This document shows positions 45,011 to 55,051 of a DNA stretch of 64,000 bases, in pieces. Every line of letters begins with the position of its first letter. Within the stretch, counting starts at the first letter, position 1. Made by a program: the position numbers and the translations under genes. Origin of the DNA: Mycobacterium sp. NS-7484 (lineage in GTDB: Bacteria > Actinomycetota > Actinomycetes > Mycobacteriales > Mycobacteriaceae); assembly GCF_001953975.1 (NCBI RefSeq), contig NZ_MBEJ01000069.1, positions 90,158 through 154,157 of the forward strand, written 5' to 3'. Under the pieces are notes generated by a model, which was given only the letters and a program-made list of their open reading frames with translations, was not told where the DNA came from and did not search any database.

Positions 45011-46311
45011 GCCGGCGGTCGCTGCGGTACGTCGAGGCCCAGATGCGATCGCAAGGTCGTGCCGGCGTATTCGTGCCGGAACAGCCCGCGCTTGCGCAGC
45101 ACCGGGACCACCTGCTCGACGAACAACTCGTGCTGGCCGGGCAATCCGGAGTCGCGGAGGACGAACCCGTCGGCGGCCCCGGTGGTGAACCACTGCTCGA
45201 TCTCGTCGGCGATCTGCTCGGGTGTGCCCACCACGGCCGCGCCCCATCCGTTCACCGTGCGGTACAGGAACTCTCGCACCGTGGGGTTTCCGTCACGGGC
45301 CAGCAGGCGGTAGCCGGCCAGCGCGGTCTGATGGGTCTCGGTGTGCGCCGGGAAGGCCGACTCCGGCACCGGCCCGTCCAGATCGGCGCCGGTGACGTCG
45401 ACGTCGACCTCCAGCAGCCATCCGGCCTGATATTCGGGGCTGAAGTATTCGTACTCTGCGCGTTCGGCGCGCCTGGCCTCGTCCTCGGTCGAACCGACGA
45501 TGTACCGCAGCGACGGGGTGATCAGCGGCGGTGTGGCCCGGCCGAACCTTTGCGCCTCCCGGTGGATCTGGGTGTAGAAATCGCGGGCCCGGACCCGGTT
45601 GCCGTGGCTGGTGAAGATCACCTCGGCGTGGCGGGCGGCGAAACCCCGCCCGGTCTCCGAGGATCCGGCCTGAAACAGGACCGGCTGCCCCTGAGCCGAT
45701 CTGGCCGCGCCGAGCGGCCCGGCCACGTCGAAGTACCGGCCATGATGGTCGGTTGGCCGAATGAGGTTGACATCGTTGAAGATCCCGGCTGTGCGATCCT
45801 CGACGACGGTGTTTTCGCCCCAGCCGTCCCACAGCTTGCGCACCACCTCCAACGCTTCCTCGGCGATGCGATACCGCTCATCGTGGGCCACCACACCACG
45901 GGCGCTGAAGTTGTCGGCGGCGGCTTGGGCGAAGCTGGTCACCAGGTTCCAGCCGGCCCGCCCACCGCTGAGGTGGTCGAGTGAAAGGAGCTGGCGGGCA
46001 AGGTGATAGGGATGCGCCAGGGTGGCCGATCCGGTGACCACCAACCCGATCTGTTCGGTGACGGAGGACAGCGCGGCGGTCGCGGTGAGGGGTTCGAAGT
46101 CCTCGGTGATCTTGTACGCCCACGTCGCGGGCGGGCCGTAGTTCAACCCGTCGGCGAAGAACAGCGCGTCGAACGTGCCGGCCTCGGCGGTCTGCGCATA
46201 GCTGATCAGCCGCCGGCGTACCCCCGCGGTGCTGTTGTCGATATCTGGATGCCGCCACGGCCCGGCTGACCGGGTGTTTCCGAAGGCCAGCAGATGCAGC
46301 TCTCTGGACAC
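45007..46311 (-). CDS. FMN-dependent monooxygenase, NtaA/SnaA/DszA family (2)
   Basis: A 434-residue paralogue of the preceding monooxygenase: HLLAFGNTRSAGPWRHP, LSLDHLSGGRAGWNLVTSFAQAAADNF, DHHGRYFDVAGPLG, PVLFQAGSSETGRGFAARHAE. It is first in the five-gene operon. The GTG start at 46311 lies seven bases after TAGTGT, so the mRNA is probably leaderless. Two different family members in one operon suggest two oxygenation steps or two substrates. Confidence 0.85.
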   Translation of the reverse strand: MSRELHLLAFGNTRSAGPWRHPDIDNSTAGVRRRLISYAQTAEAGTFDALFFADGLNYGPPATWAYKITEDFEPLTATAALSSVTEQIGLVVTGSATLAHPYHLARQLLSLDHLSGGRAGWNLVTSFAQAAADNFSARGVVAHDERYRIAEEALEVVRKLWDGWGENTVVEDRTAGIFNDVNLIRPTDHHGRYFDVAGPLGAARSAQGQPVLFQAGSSETGRGFAARHAEVIFTSHGNRVRARDFYTQIHREAQRFGRATPPLITPSLRYIVGSTEDEARRAERAEYEYFSPEYQAGWLLEVDVDVTGADLDGPVPESAFPAHTETHQTALAGYRLLARDGNPTVREFLYRTVNGWGAAVVGTPEQIADEIEQWFTTGAADGFVLRDSGLPGQHELFVEQVVPVLRKRGLFRHEYAGTTLRSHLGLDVPQRPPA

Positions 46312-46318
46312 TCCGGCG

Positions 46319-46324
46319 ACACTA
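46319..46324 (-). promoter_or_regulatory. Predicted -10 element of the leaderless monooxygenase operon
   Basis: TAGTGT on the minus strand fits TANNNT and is seven bases from the GTG start at 46311. No ribosome-binding site with usable spacing is present, which supports leaderless initiation. Confidence 0.5.
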
Positions 46325-46396
46325 CGATCCTCACCTGCTCACGCCGAGGGTTGCGCTCAGCGCGAAGCAATCCCGACTTTTTGTCGGCGAGCAGGC

Positions 46397-48271
46397 CTAC
46401 TTCTTGGGCTTGTCCCCGGCGGCATCGGTGGACAGCGCCGCGACGAATGCCTCCTGCGGCACGTCCACGCGACCGATGGTCTTCATCCGCTTCTTGCCCT
46501 CTTTCTGCTTCTCCAGCAGCTTGCGCTTACGGGTGATGTCACCGCCGTAGCACTTGGACAGCACGTCCTTGCGGATGGCGCGGATGTTCTCGCGGGCAAT
46601 GATTTTCGAGCCGATAGCGGCCTGCACCGGCACCTCGAACTGCTGGCGTGGGATGAGCTCTTTGAGCTTGGTGGTCATCTTGTTGCCGTAGGCCGATGCC
46701 GAATCCTTGTGCACGATCGCACTGAACGCATCCACGGCCTCACCCTGCAACAGGATGTCGACCTTGACCAGATCGGCCTGCTGCTCGCCGGCCTCCTCAT
46801 AGTCCAGGCTGGCGTAGCCGCGGGTGCGGGATTTCAGTGAGTCGAAGAAGTCGAAGATGATCTCGCCCAACGGCATCGTGTAACGCAGCTCGACGCGTTC
46901 CGGCGACAGGTAATCCATGCCGCCGAGCTCACCGCGGCGGGACTGGCACAGCTCCATGATGGTGCCGATGAACTCGCTGGGCGCGATGACGGTGGTCTTG
47001 ACCACCGGCTCGTAGACCTCGCGGACCTTGCCCTCGGGCCAGTCCGACGGGTTGGTCACGACGATCTCGGATCCGTCATCCTTGATGACCCGGTACACCA
47101 CGTTGGGCGAGGTGGAGATCAGATCCAGGTTGAACTCGCGCTCCAAGCGCTCCCGGGTGATCTCCATGTGCAGCAGCCCGAGGAAGCCGCAGCGGAACCC
47201 GAAGCCGAGCGCCACCGACGTCTCGGGCTCGTACGTCAGCGCCGCGTCGTTGAGTTGCAGTTTGTCCAGTGCGTCGCGCAGATCCGGGTAGTCCGAGCCG
47301 TCGACCGGGTAGAGGCCCGAGTAGACCATCGGCTTGGGTTCGCGGTAGCCGGTCAGCGCCTCGGTGGCGCCCTTGCGCGCCGTCGTCACGGTGTCGCCGA
47401 CCTTGGACTGGCGGACGTCTTTCACGCCGGTGATGAGGTAGCCCACCTCACCGACACCCAAGCCGTCACTGGCCTTCGGTTCCGGTGAGACGATGCCGAC
47501 CTCGAGCAGTTCGTGGGTGGCCCCGGTGGACATCATCGCGATGCGTTCGCGCGGGGTGATCTTGCCGTCGACGACGCGCACGTAGGTGACCACGCCGCGG
47601 TAGATGTCGTAGACGGAGTCGAAGATCATCGCCCGGGCCGGGGCGTCGGCATCACCGGTCGGCGCCGGGACCTGCCGCACCACCTCGTCGAGCAGCTCGG
47701 CCACACCCGCCCCGGTCTTGCCGGACACCCGCAGCACGTCCGAGGGGTCGCAGCCGATGATGTGCGCGAGTTCGCCGGCGTAGCGCTCCGGGTCCGCGGC
47801 CGGCAGGTCGATCTTGTTGAGCACCGGGATGATCGTCAGATCCCGGTCGAGTGCCAGGTACAGGTTGGCCAAGGTCTGTGCTTCGATGCCCTGGGCGGCG
47901 TCGACCAGCAGCACCGCACCCTCGCAGGCCTCCAACGCGCGCGACACCTCGTAGGTGAAGTCGACGTGGCCGGGGGTGTCGATCAGGTGCAAGACGAACT
48001 CTTCGTCGTTGACCTTCCAAGGCAGCCGCACGTTCTGCGCCTTGATCGTGATTCCGCGCTCGCGCTCGATGTCCATCCGGTCCAGGTATTGCGCGCGCAT
48101 CGACCGGTCGTCGACGACGCCGGTGAGCTGCAGCATCCGGTCGGCCAGCGTCGACTTGCCGTGGTCGATGTGGGCGATGATGCAGAAGTTCCTGATCTGC
48201 GCCGGCGCAGTGAACGTCTTGTCGGCGAAGCTGCTGATGGGAATCTCCTGGTGAGCGCGGGTGTCCAGCAC
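46397..48271 (-). CDS. lepA: Elongation factor 4 (LepA)
   Basis: Ribosome-associated GTPase of translation. Seen: G1 AHIDHGKST, switch region [12 protein letters not shown]3 DTPGHVDF, G4 NKID, then domains II, III and V and the LepA-specific C-terminal domain ending [28 protein letters not shown]. The start is uncertain: the frame is open to 48832, across the divergent gene, and similarity to other LepA proteins becomes strong at [15 protein letters not shown] 48271 is the nearest sensible start and gives 624 residues. Confidence 0.93.
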   Translation of the reverse strand: MLDTRAHQEIPISSFADKTFTAPAQIRNFCIIAHIDHGKSTLADRMLQLTGVVDDRSMRAQYLDRMDIERERGITIKAQNVRLPWKVNDEEFVLHLIDTPGHVDFTYEVSRALEACEGAVLLVDAAQGIEAQTLANLYLALDRDLTIIPVLNKIDLPAADPERYAGELAHIIGCDPSDVLRVSGKTGAGVAELLDEVVRQVPAPTGDADAPARAMIFDSVYDIYRGVVTYVRVVDGKITPRERIAMMSTGATHELLEVGIVSPEPKASDGLGVGEVGYLITGVKDVRQSKVGDTVTTARKGATEALTGYREPKPMVYSGLYPVDGSDYPDLRDALDKLQLNDAALTYEPETSVALGFGFRCGFLGLLHMEITRERLEREFNLDLISTSPNVVYRVIKDDGSEIVVTNPSDWPEGKVREVYEPVVKTTVIAPSEFIGTIMELCQSRRGELGGMDYLSPERVELRYTMPLGEIIFDFFDSLKSRTRGYASLDYEEAGEQQADLVKVDILLQGEAVDAFSAIVHKDSASAYGNKMTTKLKELIPRQQFEVPVQAAIGSKIIARENIRAIRKDVLSKCYGGDITRKRKLLEKQKEGKKRMKTIGRVDVPQEAFVAALSTDAAGDKPKK

Positions 48272-48373
48272 GTGTTGTGCGCTTCCAGGGTATCGAGGGA
48301 GCACCCTTGCGACACAATCGCCGGGCTTAATCGATCCCCGGTCGCTGCGCTCCTGCCCGCCGAACCCTGACTT

Positions 48374-49021
48374 ATGCTCGACACCATGGCGTCGCAGTGG
48401 AAGGCGTTCCAGCAGGTTCTCAAGGGCGTCCGCGACGGCGCCGAGCACCTGGTGTTCAACGAGGCACCGAAGTTCGTTCGCCAGCTCCAGACCACCGACA
48501 ACGTGCCACGCACTGTGCAGCAGGGCATCCAACAAGGCATTCAGCAGGGCATCAAGCTGGGTCTGGGGGCCATTGCCGGCGCGGCCACCCCGCCACCGAA
48601 GGCGATCGCCGCGGGTCGGCCGGTGTCCAAGCACAGCGTCCCCACCGCGCACCGGGCCCGCAAGATCGTCTACGCCCCCGACCTGGACGGCCGTGCCGAT
48701 CCCGGCGAGATCGTCTGGACCTGGGTGGTTTACGAGGATGATCCGACACAGGGCAAGGACCGCCCCGTGTTGGTGGTCGGCCGCGACCAACGCACTTTGC
48801 TGGGGTTGATGTTGTCCAGCCAGGACTACCACCGTGATGACCCGGACTGGATCGCCATCGGCACCGGCACCTGGGACTACGACGGCAGGCCGAGCTGGGT
48901 GCGGCTGGACCGCGTGCTCGACGTGCCCGAAGAGGGCATCCGCCGCGAAGGCGCGATCCTGGACCGGGCCCGGTTCGAGGCGGTCGCGGTGCGGCTGCGT
49001 GCCGAGTATTCCTGGAGCTGA
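48374..49021 (+). CDS. PemK/MazF-fold protein with Gln-rich N-terminal repeats (Rv2405-like)
   Basis: A 215-residue protein. The C-terminal half ([29 protein letters not shown] ... SWVRLDRV; key residues Asp/Gly/Lys/Arg before the PVLVV strand) resembles the PemK/MazF barrel. The N-terminal 90 residues are different and include a tandem QQGI repeat ([17 protein letters not shown]). There is no small antitoxin gene beside it, and the gene is conserved at this place in M. tuberculosis, so a housekeeping role is as likely as a toxin role. ATG 48386 is an alternative start. Divergent from lepA. Confidence 0.68.
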   Translation: MLDTMASQWKAFQQVLKGVRDGAEHLVFNEAPKFVRQLQTTDNVPRTVQQGIQQGIQQGIKLGLGAIAGAATPPPKAIAAGRPVSKHSVPTAHRARKIVYAPDLDGRADPGEIVWTWVVYEDDPTQGKDRPVLVVGRDQRTLLGLMLSSQDYHRDDPDWIAIGTGTWDYDGRPSWVRLDRVLDVPEEGIRREGAILDRARFEAVAVRLRAEYSWS

Positions 49022-49079
49022 CGCGCTCGCACTTCAACAACCGATGCATCAAATCGGCGCGAGCGGGAATTCCCAGACG

Positions 49080-49328
49080 ATGACCGCGCTACCACCCGAT
49101 CCCGACCCGGCCGAGATACCCGACCTCGAACCTGGCGGCGGCGTCGCCCCCGGCGCCACCCCACCCGACTCGGCGCAGACCTCGGGGCTGGGCGAACCGG
49201 AAGCCCGTCCCAAGCACAAGTACACGCCGTCGTCGGTGACCGCGATCATCGGCCTGGTGGTGCTGATTGCGGTGTTCGTCGCGGTCGGCGTGCTGTTGAT
49301 CATGAAGATCTCGGGAGTTTTCGGTTAG
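49080..49328 (+). CDS. Small proline-rich tail-anchored protein (DUF6480-like)
   Basis: An 82-residue protein: a Pro/Asp-rich N-terminus (PDPDPAEIPDLEPGGGVAPG) then a C-terminal hydrophobic helix (AIIGLVVLIAVFVAVGVLLI). This fits small actinobacterial proteins of the DUF6480 kind with a single membrane span near the C-terminus. Function unknown. An in-frame ATG 36 bases upstream is possible. It starts 58 bases after the PemK-like gene. Confidence 0.65.
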   Translation: MTALPPDPDPAEIPDLEPGGGVAPGATPPDSAQTSGLGEPEARPKHKYTPSSVTAIIGLVVLIAVFVAVGVLLIMKISGVFG

Positions 49329-49340
49329 CCGCGTCGCCGG

Positions 49341-50039
49341 TCAACGCGGACGGCGCCACATGGCGGTCATGATCGGACCGTCCTCGGGCAGCGGGATCTC
49401 CCCGGTCACCTCGAACCCGAACCGCAGGTAGTAGGGAACGTTGTCGGGATTGCTCGACTCCAGATAGGCCGGCGCATGCTCGGCGTCCACCCGGTCCAGA
49501 CGTGACCGCATCAGGGCATGACCGAAACCGCCGCCGCGGACCGTCGGATCGCTTCCGATCACGCCGAGATACCAATGCGGTTCCTCGGGATGGTGGTGCT
49601 TCATCAACTCGGCGACCTCCCGACCGCGGGCGGTCCGGCGCCCGAAGGCCCGCACGAAGCCGGGCATCATCAGCAACTCCTGCAGCCCGGTCTGTTTCCA
49701 GCCGCCGGGTGGATTCCACAGTGCCGCCGCGCCGACGGTGCCGGACCGCAGCGCCACCTCACTACCGCCACCGGGGAGGAAATGGTGCCGGGCCATGGTG
49801 ACGAACATTCGGTCCAGCGCCCGCTGCCGGCGTTCGGCCTCGGGCAACATCCACATCATCACCGGATCGTGATAGAACGCCCGGGCCAGGACACTGCCGA
49901 GCACTTTGAGGTCGGTTCTGTTCGCGGGGCGGACATCGATGGCAGCCACCCGCTCACGATCCCACACCGCTCCCAGCGTGAAACGACGGTTGTCGGCGAA
50001 GTTCGGCGAAATTCGCGCAAACGGCCGTAGTTTCGGCAT
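49341..50039 (-). CDS. GNAT-family N-acetyltransferase
   Basis: A 232-residue frame with a GNAT core: NRTDLKVLGSVLARAFYHDPVMMWMLPE, then HWYLGVIGSDPTVRGGGFGHALM (acetyl-CoA loop) and AYLESSNPDNVPYYLRFGFEV. Substrate unknown. The first 30 residues look atypical; GTG 49949 (202 residues) is a credible alternative start. Convergent with the small tail-anchored protein gene. Confidence 0.75.
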   Translation of the reverse strand: MPKLRPFARISPNFADNRRFTLGAVWDRERVAAIDVRPANRTDLKVLGSVLARAFYHDPVMMWMLPEAERRQRALDRMFVTMARHHFLPGGGSEVALRSGTVGAAALWNPPGGWKQTGLQELLMMPGFVRAFGRRTARGREVAELMKHHHPEEPHWYLGVIGSDPTVRGGGFGHALMRSRLDRVDAEHAPAYLESSNPDNVPYYLRFGFEVTGEIPLPEDGPIMTAMWRRPR

Positions 50040-50054
50040 TCGGGATGCGGCGGG

Positions 50055-50489
50055 TCAGCGGCCCTGGGTGATGTAGGCCTGCAGGTGTTCCTGCTCGGCT
50101 TCCAGTTCCTCCATCCGGGTCTTGACGATGTCACCGATGCTGACGATGCCGGCCAGCCGGCCATCGTCGACGACGGGGATGTGTCGAACCCGGTTCTCGG
50201 TCATCAGGGCGCTGAGGTGATCCACGGTGTCGCGTGGCGTACACGTGGCGACCACCGTGGTCATGATTTCCGAGACCGGCTGGGCCAGCAGGCTGCTGCC
50301 CCGCTCGTGCAGCTTGCGCACCACATCACGCTCCGAGACGATCCCGGCCAGCCCGCCGCCGGGACCCATCACCACCATGGCGCCGATGTTCAACTCGGTC
50401 AGCCCGGCCAACAGCTCGGTCACCGTGGTCTCGGGCGAAATCGTCACCACCGCCGTGCCCTTGTTCTTCAGCACGTCCGCGATTCGCAT
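50055..50489 (-). CDS. Protein with paired CBS domains (Rv2406c-like)
   Basis: A 144-residue protein made of two CBS motifs (MRIADVLKNKG to VVRKLHERG, and VSEIMTTVVATC to GDIVKTRMEELE). Such proteins bind adenine nucleotides as small regulatory modules. ATG 50489 has GGAGG six bases upstream and was chosen over the longer frame to 50513. Divergent from the RNase Z-like gene. Confidence 0.85.
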   Translation of the reverse strand: MRIADVLKNKGTAVVTISPETTVTELLAGLTELNIGAMVVMGPGGGLAGIVSERDVVRKLHERGSSLLAQPVSEIMTTVVATCTPRDTVDHLSALMTENRVRHIPVVDDGRLAGIVSIGDIVKTRMEELEAEQEHLQAYITQGR

Positions 50490-50589
50490 CGGCCGCCTCC
50501 GATCGTGATCCACCTCACATCAAGGCTAAGGCGGCATCAGTCTGGACGAAAGGTATTCCGCATAACACCCGAACAGGTATATGTGGGCC

Positions 50590-51450
50590 ATGATCGAGGT
50601 CACCCTGCTCGGTACCGGTAGCCCGATTCCCGATCCGCACCGGGCCGGTCCCTCCACACTGGTGCGGGCCGGCGGCCAATCCTTCCTCATCGACTGCGGT
50701 CGCGGTGTGCTGCAACGCCTGGCCGCGATCGGCTCGGGAGCCAACGGGCTCAGCGCGCTGCTACTCACCCATTTGCACAGCGACCACATCGCCGATTTGG
50801 GTGACGTCATCATCACCCGCTGGGTCAGTACGTTCACCCCGGACGTGCCACCGCTGCCGATCATCGGCCCTCCGGGAACCGCCGACGTGGTGGCGGCAAT
50901 GCTGAAGGCCTTCGGCTTCGACATCGGTTACCGCATCGCCCATCACGACGACCTCACCGCACCACCGCCGGTCGAGGTACACGAATACACCGACGGACCG
51001 GTGTGGGATCGCGACCACGTGCACATCCGCGTGGCGCCCACCGACCATCGCCCCGTGACACCGACCATCGCGTTCCGGATCGAGCATGCCGGCGCGTCGG
51101 TGGTGGCCGCCGGCGACACCGTGCCGTGCCCCGGTCTCGATGGGCTCGCCGCCGGCGCCGGCGCCCTGGTGCACACCGTGATTCGCAAAGACCTGATCGA
51201 ACTCCTTCCGCAGCAACGCATCCGCGACATCTGCGACTACCACTCCTCAGTGCAGGAGGCGGCGGCCACCGCGTCCAGGGCCGGCGTCGGGATCCTCATC
51301 CTGACCCACTACGTGCCGGCCATCGCGCCAGGCACCGAGGACCAGTGGCGGGCGCTGGCGGCCACCGAATTCGACCGGCAGATCGAGCTGGGCGACGATC
51401 TACACCGGGTCCAGGTCCATCCCGGCATGTGCGTCAAGCCAACCGGGTGA
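50590..51450 (+). CDS. Metallo-beta-lactamase-fold hydrolase, RNase Z-like (Rv2407-like)
   Basis: A 286-residue protein with [13 protein letters not shown] at the N-terminus and the zinc motif [11 protein letters not shown], then [15 protein letters not shown] and LTHYVPA. Order and length fit the RNase Z/arylsulfatase branch of the fold, so tRNA 3' processing is the usual annotation. ATG 50590 is preferred over ATG 50581; the -10-like GTATAT seven bases before it suggests a leaderless mRNA. It converges with the transglutaminase gene and overlaps its 3' end by 17 bases. Confidence 0.8.
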   Translation: MIEVTLLGTGSPIPDPHRAGPSTLVRAGGQSFLIDCGRGVLQRLAAIGSGANGLSALLLTHLHSDHIADLGDVIITRWVSTFTPDVPPLPIIGPPGTADVVAAMLKAFGFDIGYRIAHHDDLTAPPPVEVHEYTDGPVWDRDHVHIRVAPTDHRPVTPTIAFRIEHAGASVVAAGDTVPCPGLDGLAAGAGALVHTVIRKDLIELLPQQRIRDICDYHSSVQEAAATASRAGVGILILTHYVPAIAPGTEDQWRALAATEFDRQIELGDDLHRVQVHPGMCVKPTG

Positions 51451-52273
51451 CCTCCACGACCACGTCGAGATCGGTCGAACCCTCACCCGAATAGATCCCC
51501 TTGAGCGGGGCCACATCCGAGTAGTCCCGACCCACCCCGACACTGACGTACTGCTCGTTGATCTCGGTGTCATTGGTCGGGTCGTAATTCCACCAGCCGC
51601 CAGTCCACGCCTGGATCCACGCGTGGCTCTGCCCGTCGATCGTGTCGCCGACCACGGCCTCCTGCTTGGGATGCAGATAGCCCGATACATAGCGGGACGG
51701 AATCCCCATGCGCCGCAACATGATCAAAGACAGATGGGCAAAGTCCTGGCATACCCCTTTGCCCTCCCGCAGCGCGTCCAGGCCCGAGGAGTGCACGCCG
51801 GTGGTGCCGGGCATGTACTCGAGCTCGCTGCGCACCCACTGCGCCACCGCCATCACCGCCTCGAACGGGTCGTGGTCCTTGGCGATCCGCTGCCCCACCC
51901 GCACGATGCGCTTGCTGTGCGGTGTGTAGTGCGTCGGGCTGAGCACCTCGTCGAATCGATCGATCACCGCCTCCGAATCCAGGTCATCCCAGCCGGCCAA
52001 CTCCTCGGGCTTCTCGGCAACCTCGGTCTCGACCACCGACGAGGACGTGACCTCCAACTCGGTGTGCGGGGCGTGTAGGTCGAACGCCGTCACCGCGGTG
52101 CCCCAGTAGTCGACATAGCGATACGACCGGGTGGCCGGAACGGTCTCGACGCGGTTGAGGATCACGTTCTGCCGCGAGTCCGACCGCGGCGTCAGCCGGG
52201 CCTCGTTGAAGGAGGCCGTCACTGCCGACTTGTAGGCGTATCCAGTGGAGTGCACCACCCGTAGCCGCCACAT
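51434..52273 (-). CDS. Transglutaminase-like cysteine peptidase-fold protein (Rv2409c-like)
   Basis: A 279-residue protein with an N-terminal beta domain ([25 protein letters not shown]) and the transglutaminase core: Cys in GVCQDFAHL, His in SHAWIQAW and Asp in YDPTND form the catalytic triad. With the alpha-E and circularly permuted ATP-grasp genes directly upstream it forms a widely conserved trio predicted to make or cut an unknown peptide-like product. It begins immediately after the alpha-E stop. Confidence 0.85.
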   Translation of the reverse strand: MWRLRVVHSTGYAYKSAVTASFNEARLTPRSDSRQNVILNRVETVPATRSYRYVDYWGTAVTAFDLHAPHTELEVTSSSVVETEVAEKPEELAGWDDLDSEAVIDRFDEVLSPTHYTPHSKRIVRVGQRIAKDHDPFEAVMAVAQWVRSELEYMPGTTGVHSSGLDALREGKGVCQDFAHLSLIMLRRMGIPSRYVSGYLHPKQEAVVGDTIDGQSHAWIQAWTGGWWNYDPTNDTEINEQYVSVGVGRDYSDVAPLKGIYSGEGSTDLDVVVEVTRLA

Positions 52274-53248
52274 CTAGACCTCGCCTTCCTCGATCACGAC
52301 CACGTCGTCGTGGCCGGCGTCGGTCCAAGCCACCCAGGGCACGGAGTGGAAGTACTGCAGCGCCAAGGCGTCTCCGACCTCCCGGCACGTTTTCTGCAGG
52401 CCGGCCAGCCGCGCGTCCAGCGATTCCAGCAAGGCTCCCGGCTGGAGGAATTCCAGCTCGCTGCGGGCCCGGCCGAGAAGCCGCTGCGCCTCGGCAGTGG
52501 CGCCCAGCCGGTTGTGCGGCCGGTTGAGCAACTCGTCGAGGCTGTGTTCGGCCAAGCGCAGGGAATAGAAGATCGACCGCGGGAACAACCGGTCCAACAG
52601 CATGAATTCGACCACCCGGCCGGCGTCGAGCACACCGCGGTAGGTACGCAGATACGTATCGTGGGCGCCGGCCGAGCGCAGCAGCGTCACCCACGCCGGC
52701 GACGAGCCGCTGTCGCCGACCCGCGACAACAGCAGCCGCACCGTCATGTCGACGCGCTCGATCGCCCGGCCCAACAGCATGAAGCGGTAGCCGTCGTCGC
52801 GGCTCAACGTCGAATCGGCCAAGCCGGCGAACATCGCCGCGCGGCCTTCGACATAGGACAGGAACTGATGCGGGCCCAAGCGTTTTGCCGCCCGCTCCCG
52901 CTCGGGCAGTGCGTTGTAGGTGGTGTTGAGGCACTCCCAGATCTCGGTCGAGGTGACCTCACGGGCACCGCGCGCGTTCTCCCGTGCCGCCGAAACCGAG
53001 TCGACGATCGAATTGCCGTTGCTGTCGCGGCTGAACGCCACGATGTCGGTCAGCGACCAGACATCCAGACGTTCCTTGGGCGGCTCGATCCCCAGCACGC
53101 GCAACAGCGTTCGCGACGCGACATCCGGGTCGACGCTGGAATCCTCCAACAACTGATGCACCGTGACGTCGAGGATGCGTGCGGTGTCGTCGGCCCGCTC
53201 CACGTAACGCCCGATCCAGTACAACGATTCGGCATTGCGCGCCAGCAT
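52274..53248 (-). CDS. Alpha-E domain protein (Rv2410c-like)
   Basis: A 324-residue, mostly helical protein of the alpha-E family (MLARNAESLYWIGRYVERADDTARILDV is the signature N-terminus; key residues Arg/Glu in RYVERAD). Its biochemical role is unknown, but it regularly accompanies the permuted ATP-grasp and transglutaminase genes. ATG 53248 follows AGGGGGTGG; the frame is open to 53257. Confidence 0.85.
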   Translation of the reverse strand: MLARNAESLYWIGRYVERADDTARILDVTVHQLLEDSSVDPDVASRTLLRVLGIEPPKERLDVWSLTDIVAFSRDSNGNSIVDSVSAARENARGAREVTSTEIWECLNTTYNALPERERAAKRLGPHQFLSYVEGRAAMFAGLADSTLSRDDGYRFMLLGRAIERVDMTVRLLLSRVGDSGSSPAWVTLLRSAGAHDTYLRTYRGVLDAGRVVEFMLLDRLFPRSIFYSLRLAEHSLDELLNRPHNRLGATAEAQRLLGRARSELEFLQPGALLESLDARLAGLQKTCREVGDALALQYFHSVPWVAWTDAGHDDVVVIEEGEV

Positions 53249-53260
53249 CACTACCACCCC

Positions 53261-54925
53261 CTATTGCTGCTGTTGTTGAGACGATGAACCGTCAAGTGCA
53301 CCATCGCCATTGGTCGCCTGGGAGGTTTTGGGCAGCGAGCGCACCACCTCGGCGGCCGCCAGCTCGCGATCGGCGGCCGACGTGCGGGACGCCAGCACCC
53401 AGGTGTCCTTCGACCCGCCGCCCTGGCTGGAATTCACCACCAGCGATCCTTCGGGCAGCGCGACCCGGGTCAGTCCGCCCGGCAGCACCCAGACGTCATT
53501 ACCGTCGTTGACCGCGAACGGACGCAGGTCGACATGCCGCGGCGCCAGCGTGTCGCCGATCTGGGTCGGCACCGTCGACAGCTGCATCACCGGTTGGGCG
53601 ATCCAGCCGCGTGGGTCGGCGCGGATCTTCTTGGCGATTGCCGCCAACTCCTTGTCCGAGGCGTCCGGGCCGAACACGATGCCGTACCCGCCGGAGCCTT
53701 CGACGGGCTTGATCACGAGTTCCTCGATCCGGTCGAGTACTTCCTCACGTTCGGCGTCCAACCAACAGCGGAAGGTGTCGACGTTGGCCAGGACCGGCTT
53801 CTCCCCCAGGTAGTACTCGATGATGGTCGGCACGTAGGTGTAGACGAGCTTGTCGTCGCCGACTCCGTTGCCCACCGCGCTGGAGATCACCACGTTTCCG
53901 GCCCGGGCGGCGTTGAGCAGGCCGGCCACCCCGAGCATCGAATCGGGCCGGAACTGCATCGGGTCCAGGAAGGCGTCGTCGATGCGGCGGTAGATGACGT
54001 CGACCTGACGCTCGCCCTCGGTGGTGCGCATGTACACGGCGTTGTCGCGGCAGAACAGGTCGCGGCCCTCGACCAGCTCGGCACCCATCTGCCGGGCCAG
54101 CAGGGAATGCTCGAAGTAGGCCGAGTTATAGACGCCGGGGGTGAGGACGACCACCGTGGGGTCGGCGACGTTGGTGGGCGCGGCATTGCGCAGCGCCCGC
54201 AGCAGATGCGACGAATAGTCACCGACGGCGCGCACCCGGTGAGTGGCGAACAAGTTCGGGAAGACACGGGCCATGGTGCGCCGGTTCTCCATCACGTAGG
54301 ACACCCCCGACGGTGACCGCAGGTTGTCCTCCAGCACCCGGAAGTCACCCGAGGCGTCACGGATCAGATCGATGCCGGCGACGTGGATGCGCACCCCGTT
54401 GGGGGGCACGATGCCCGCGGCTTCCCGGTGGAAGTGCTCACACGAGGTGACCAGCCGACGTGGGATGACCCCGTCGCGCAGGATCTCCTGCTCGCCGTAG
54501 ATGTCGTCGAGATACTTCTCGAGCGCCTTGACCCGCTGGGTGATCCCGCGCTCCAGCCGCGACCACTCCGCCGCCGAGATCACCCGCGGCACCAGATCGA
54601 GCGGAAACGGCCGCTCCTGGCCCGACAACGAGAACGTGATGCCCTGATCGATGAACGCGCGGCCCAGCGCATCCGACCGCGACCGCAGTTCCGAGGCGTC
54701 CGAGGGAGCAAGCTCGGCGAAGATGCCCTTGTACGGTCCGCGGACGTTGCCGGCGGCGTCGAACATCTCGTCGAACGCCGCCGAGTAGCGGCCCAGCCGG
54801 TGGTAGCCGTCGAACACACCCTGATGCCTGACGCGACGCGACGGCGCGCCCCGTGACCCGGCCGTGGCCGACCCGTTCGACTCGGTTGCCGGCGTGCGGG
54901 CGGTTCTCGGGCTCACCGTCATCAT
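53261..54925 (-). CDS. Circularly permuted ATP-grasp protein (Rv2411c-like)
   Basis: A 554-residue predicted ligase of the circularly permuted ATP-grasp type. Seen: FDGYHRLGRYSAAFDEMF, SGQERPFPLDLVPRVI, VLEDNLRSPSGVSYV, VVLTPGVYNSAYFEHSLLARQMG, VIKPVEGSGGYGIVFGPDA (ATP-binding strand-loop) and LRPFAVNDGNDVWVLPGGLTRVAL. It is first of the trio with alpha-E and transglutaminase genes; ligation of amino acids is predicted, product unknown. Start at MMTV (54925) gives the family length. The tail is a run of five glutamines. Confidence 0.86.
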   Translation of the reverse strand: MMTVSPRTARTPATESNGSATAGSRGAPSRRVRHQGVFDGYHRLGRYSAAFDEMFDAAGNVRGPYKGIFAELAPSDASELRSRSDALGRAFIDQGITFSLSGQERPFPLDLVPRVISAAEWSRLERGITQRVKALEKYLDDIYGEQEILRDGVIPRRLVTSCEHFHREAAGIVPPNGVRIHVAGIDLIRDASGDFRVLEDNLRSPSGVSYVMENRRTMARVFPNLFATHRVRAVGDYSSHLLRALRNAAPTNVADPTVVVLTPGVYNSAYFEHSLLARQMGAELVEGRDLFCRDNAVYMRTTEGERQVDVIYRRIDDAFLDPMQFRPDSMLGVAGLLNAARAGNVVISSAVGNGVGDDKLVYTYVPTIIEYYLGEKPVLANVDTFRCWLDAEREEVLDRIEELVIKPVEGSGGYGIVFGPDASDKELAAIAKKIRADPRGWIAQPVMQLSTVPTQIGDTLAPRHVDLRPFAVNDGNDVWVLPGGLTRVALPEGSLVVNSSQGGGSKDTWVLASRTSAADRELAAAEVVRSLPKTSQATNGDGALDGSSSQQQQQ

Positions 54926-55051
54926 GCTGCCGCACCGGTGGTGATTTCGCCGGGTCAACCGCACAACCCGTTTCGGCAGGCCACGGGCCGGTTGACGTGG
55001 TATCAAGGAGGTCTTGACGGCACAGATCCGGCTGTGCCCGGCGGTCGCGCT

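Noticed and set aside
43574..45313. Plus-strand frame of 579 codons opposite the monooxygenases
   Set aside because: Shadow of two genes with strong family motifs.
48272..48832. N-terminal extension of lepA to 811 residues
   Set aside because: Antisense to the PemK-like gene, and similarity to LepA begins only near 48240.
48374..49328. PemK-like gene plus the small downstream gene as a toxin-antitoxin pair
   Set aside because: The small gene encodes a Pro-rich membrane-anchored protein, not a DNA-binding antitoxin, and lies on the wrong side with a 58-base gap.
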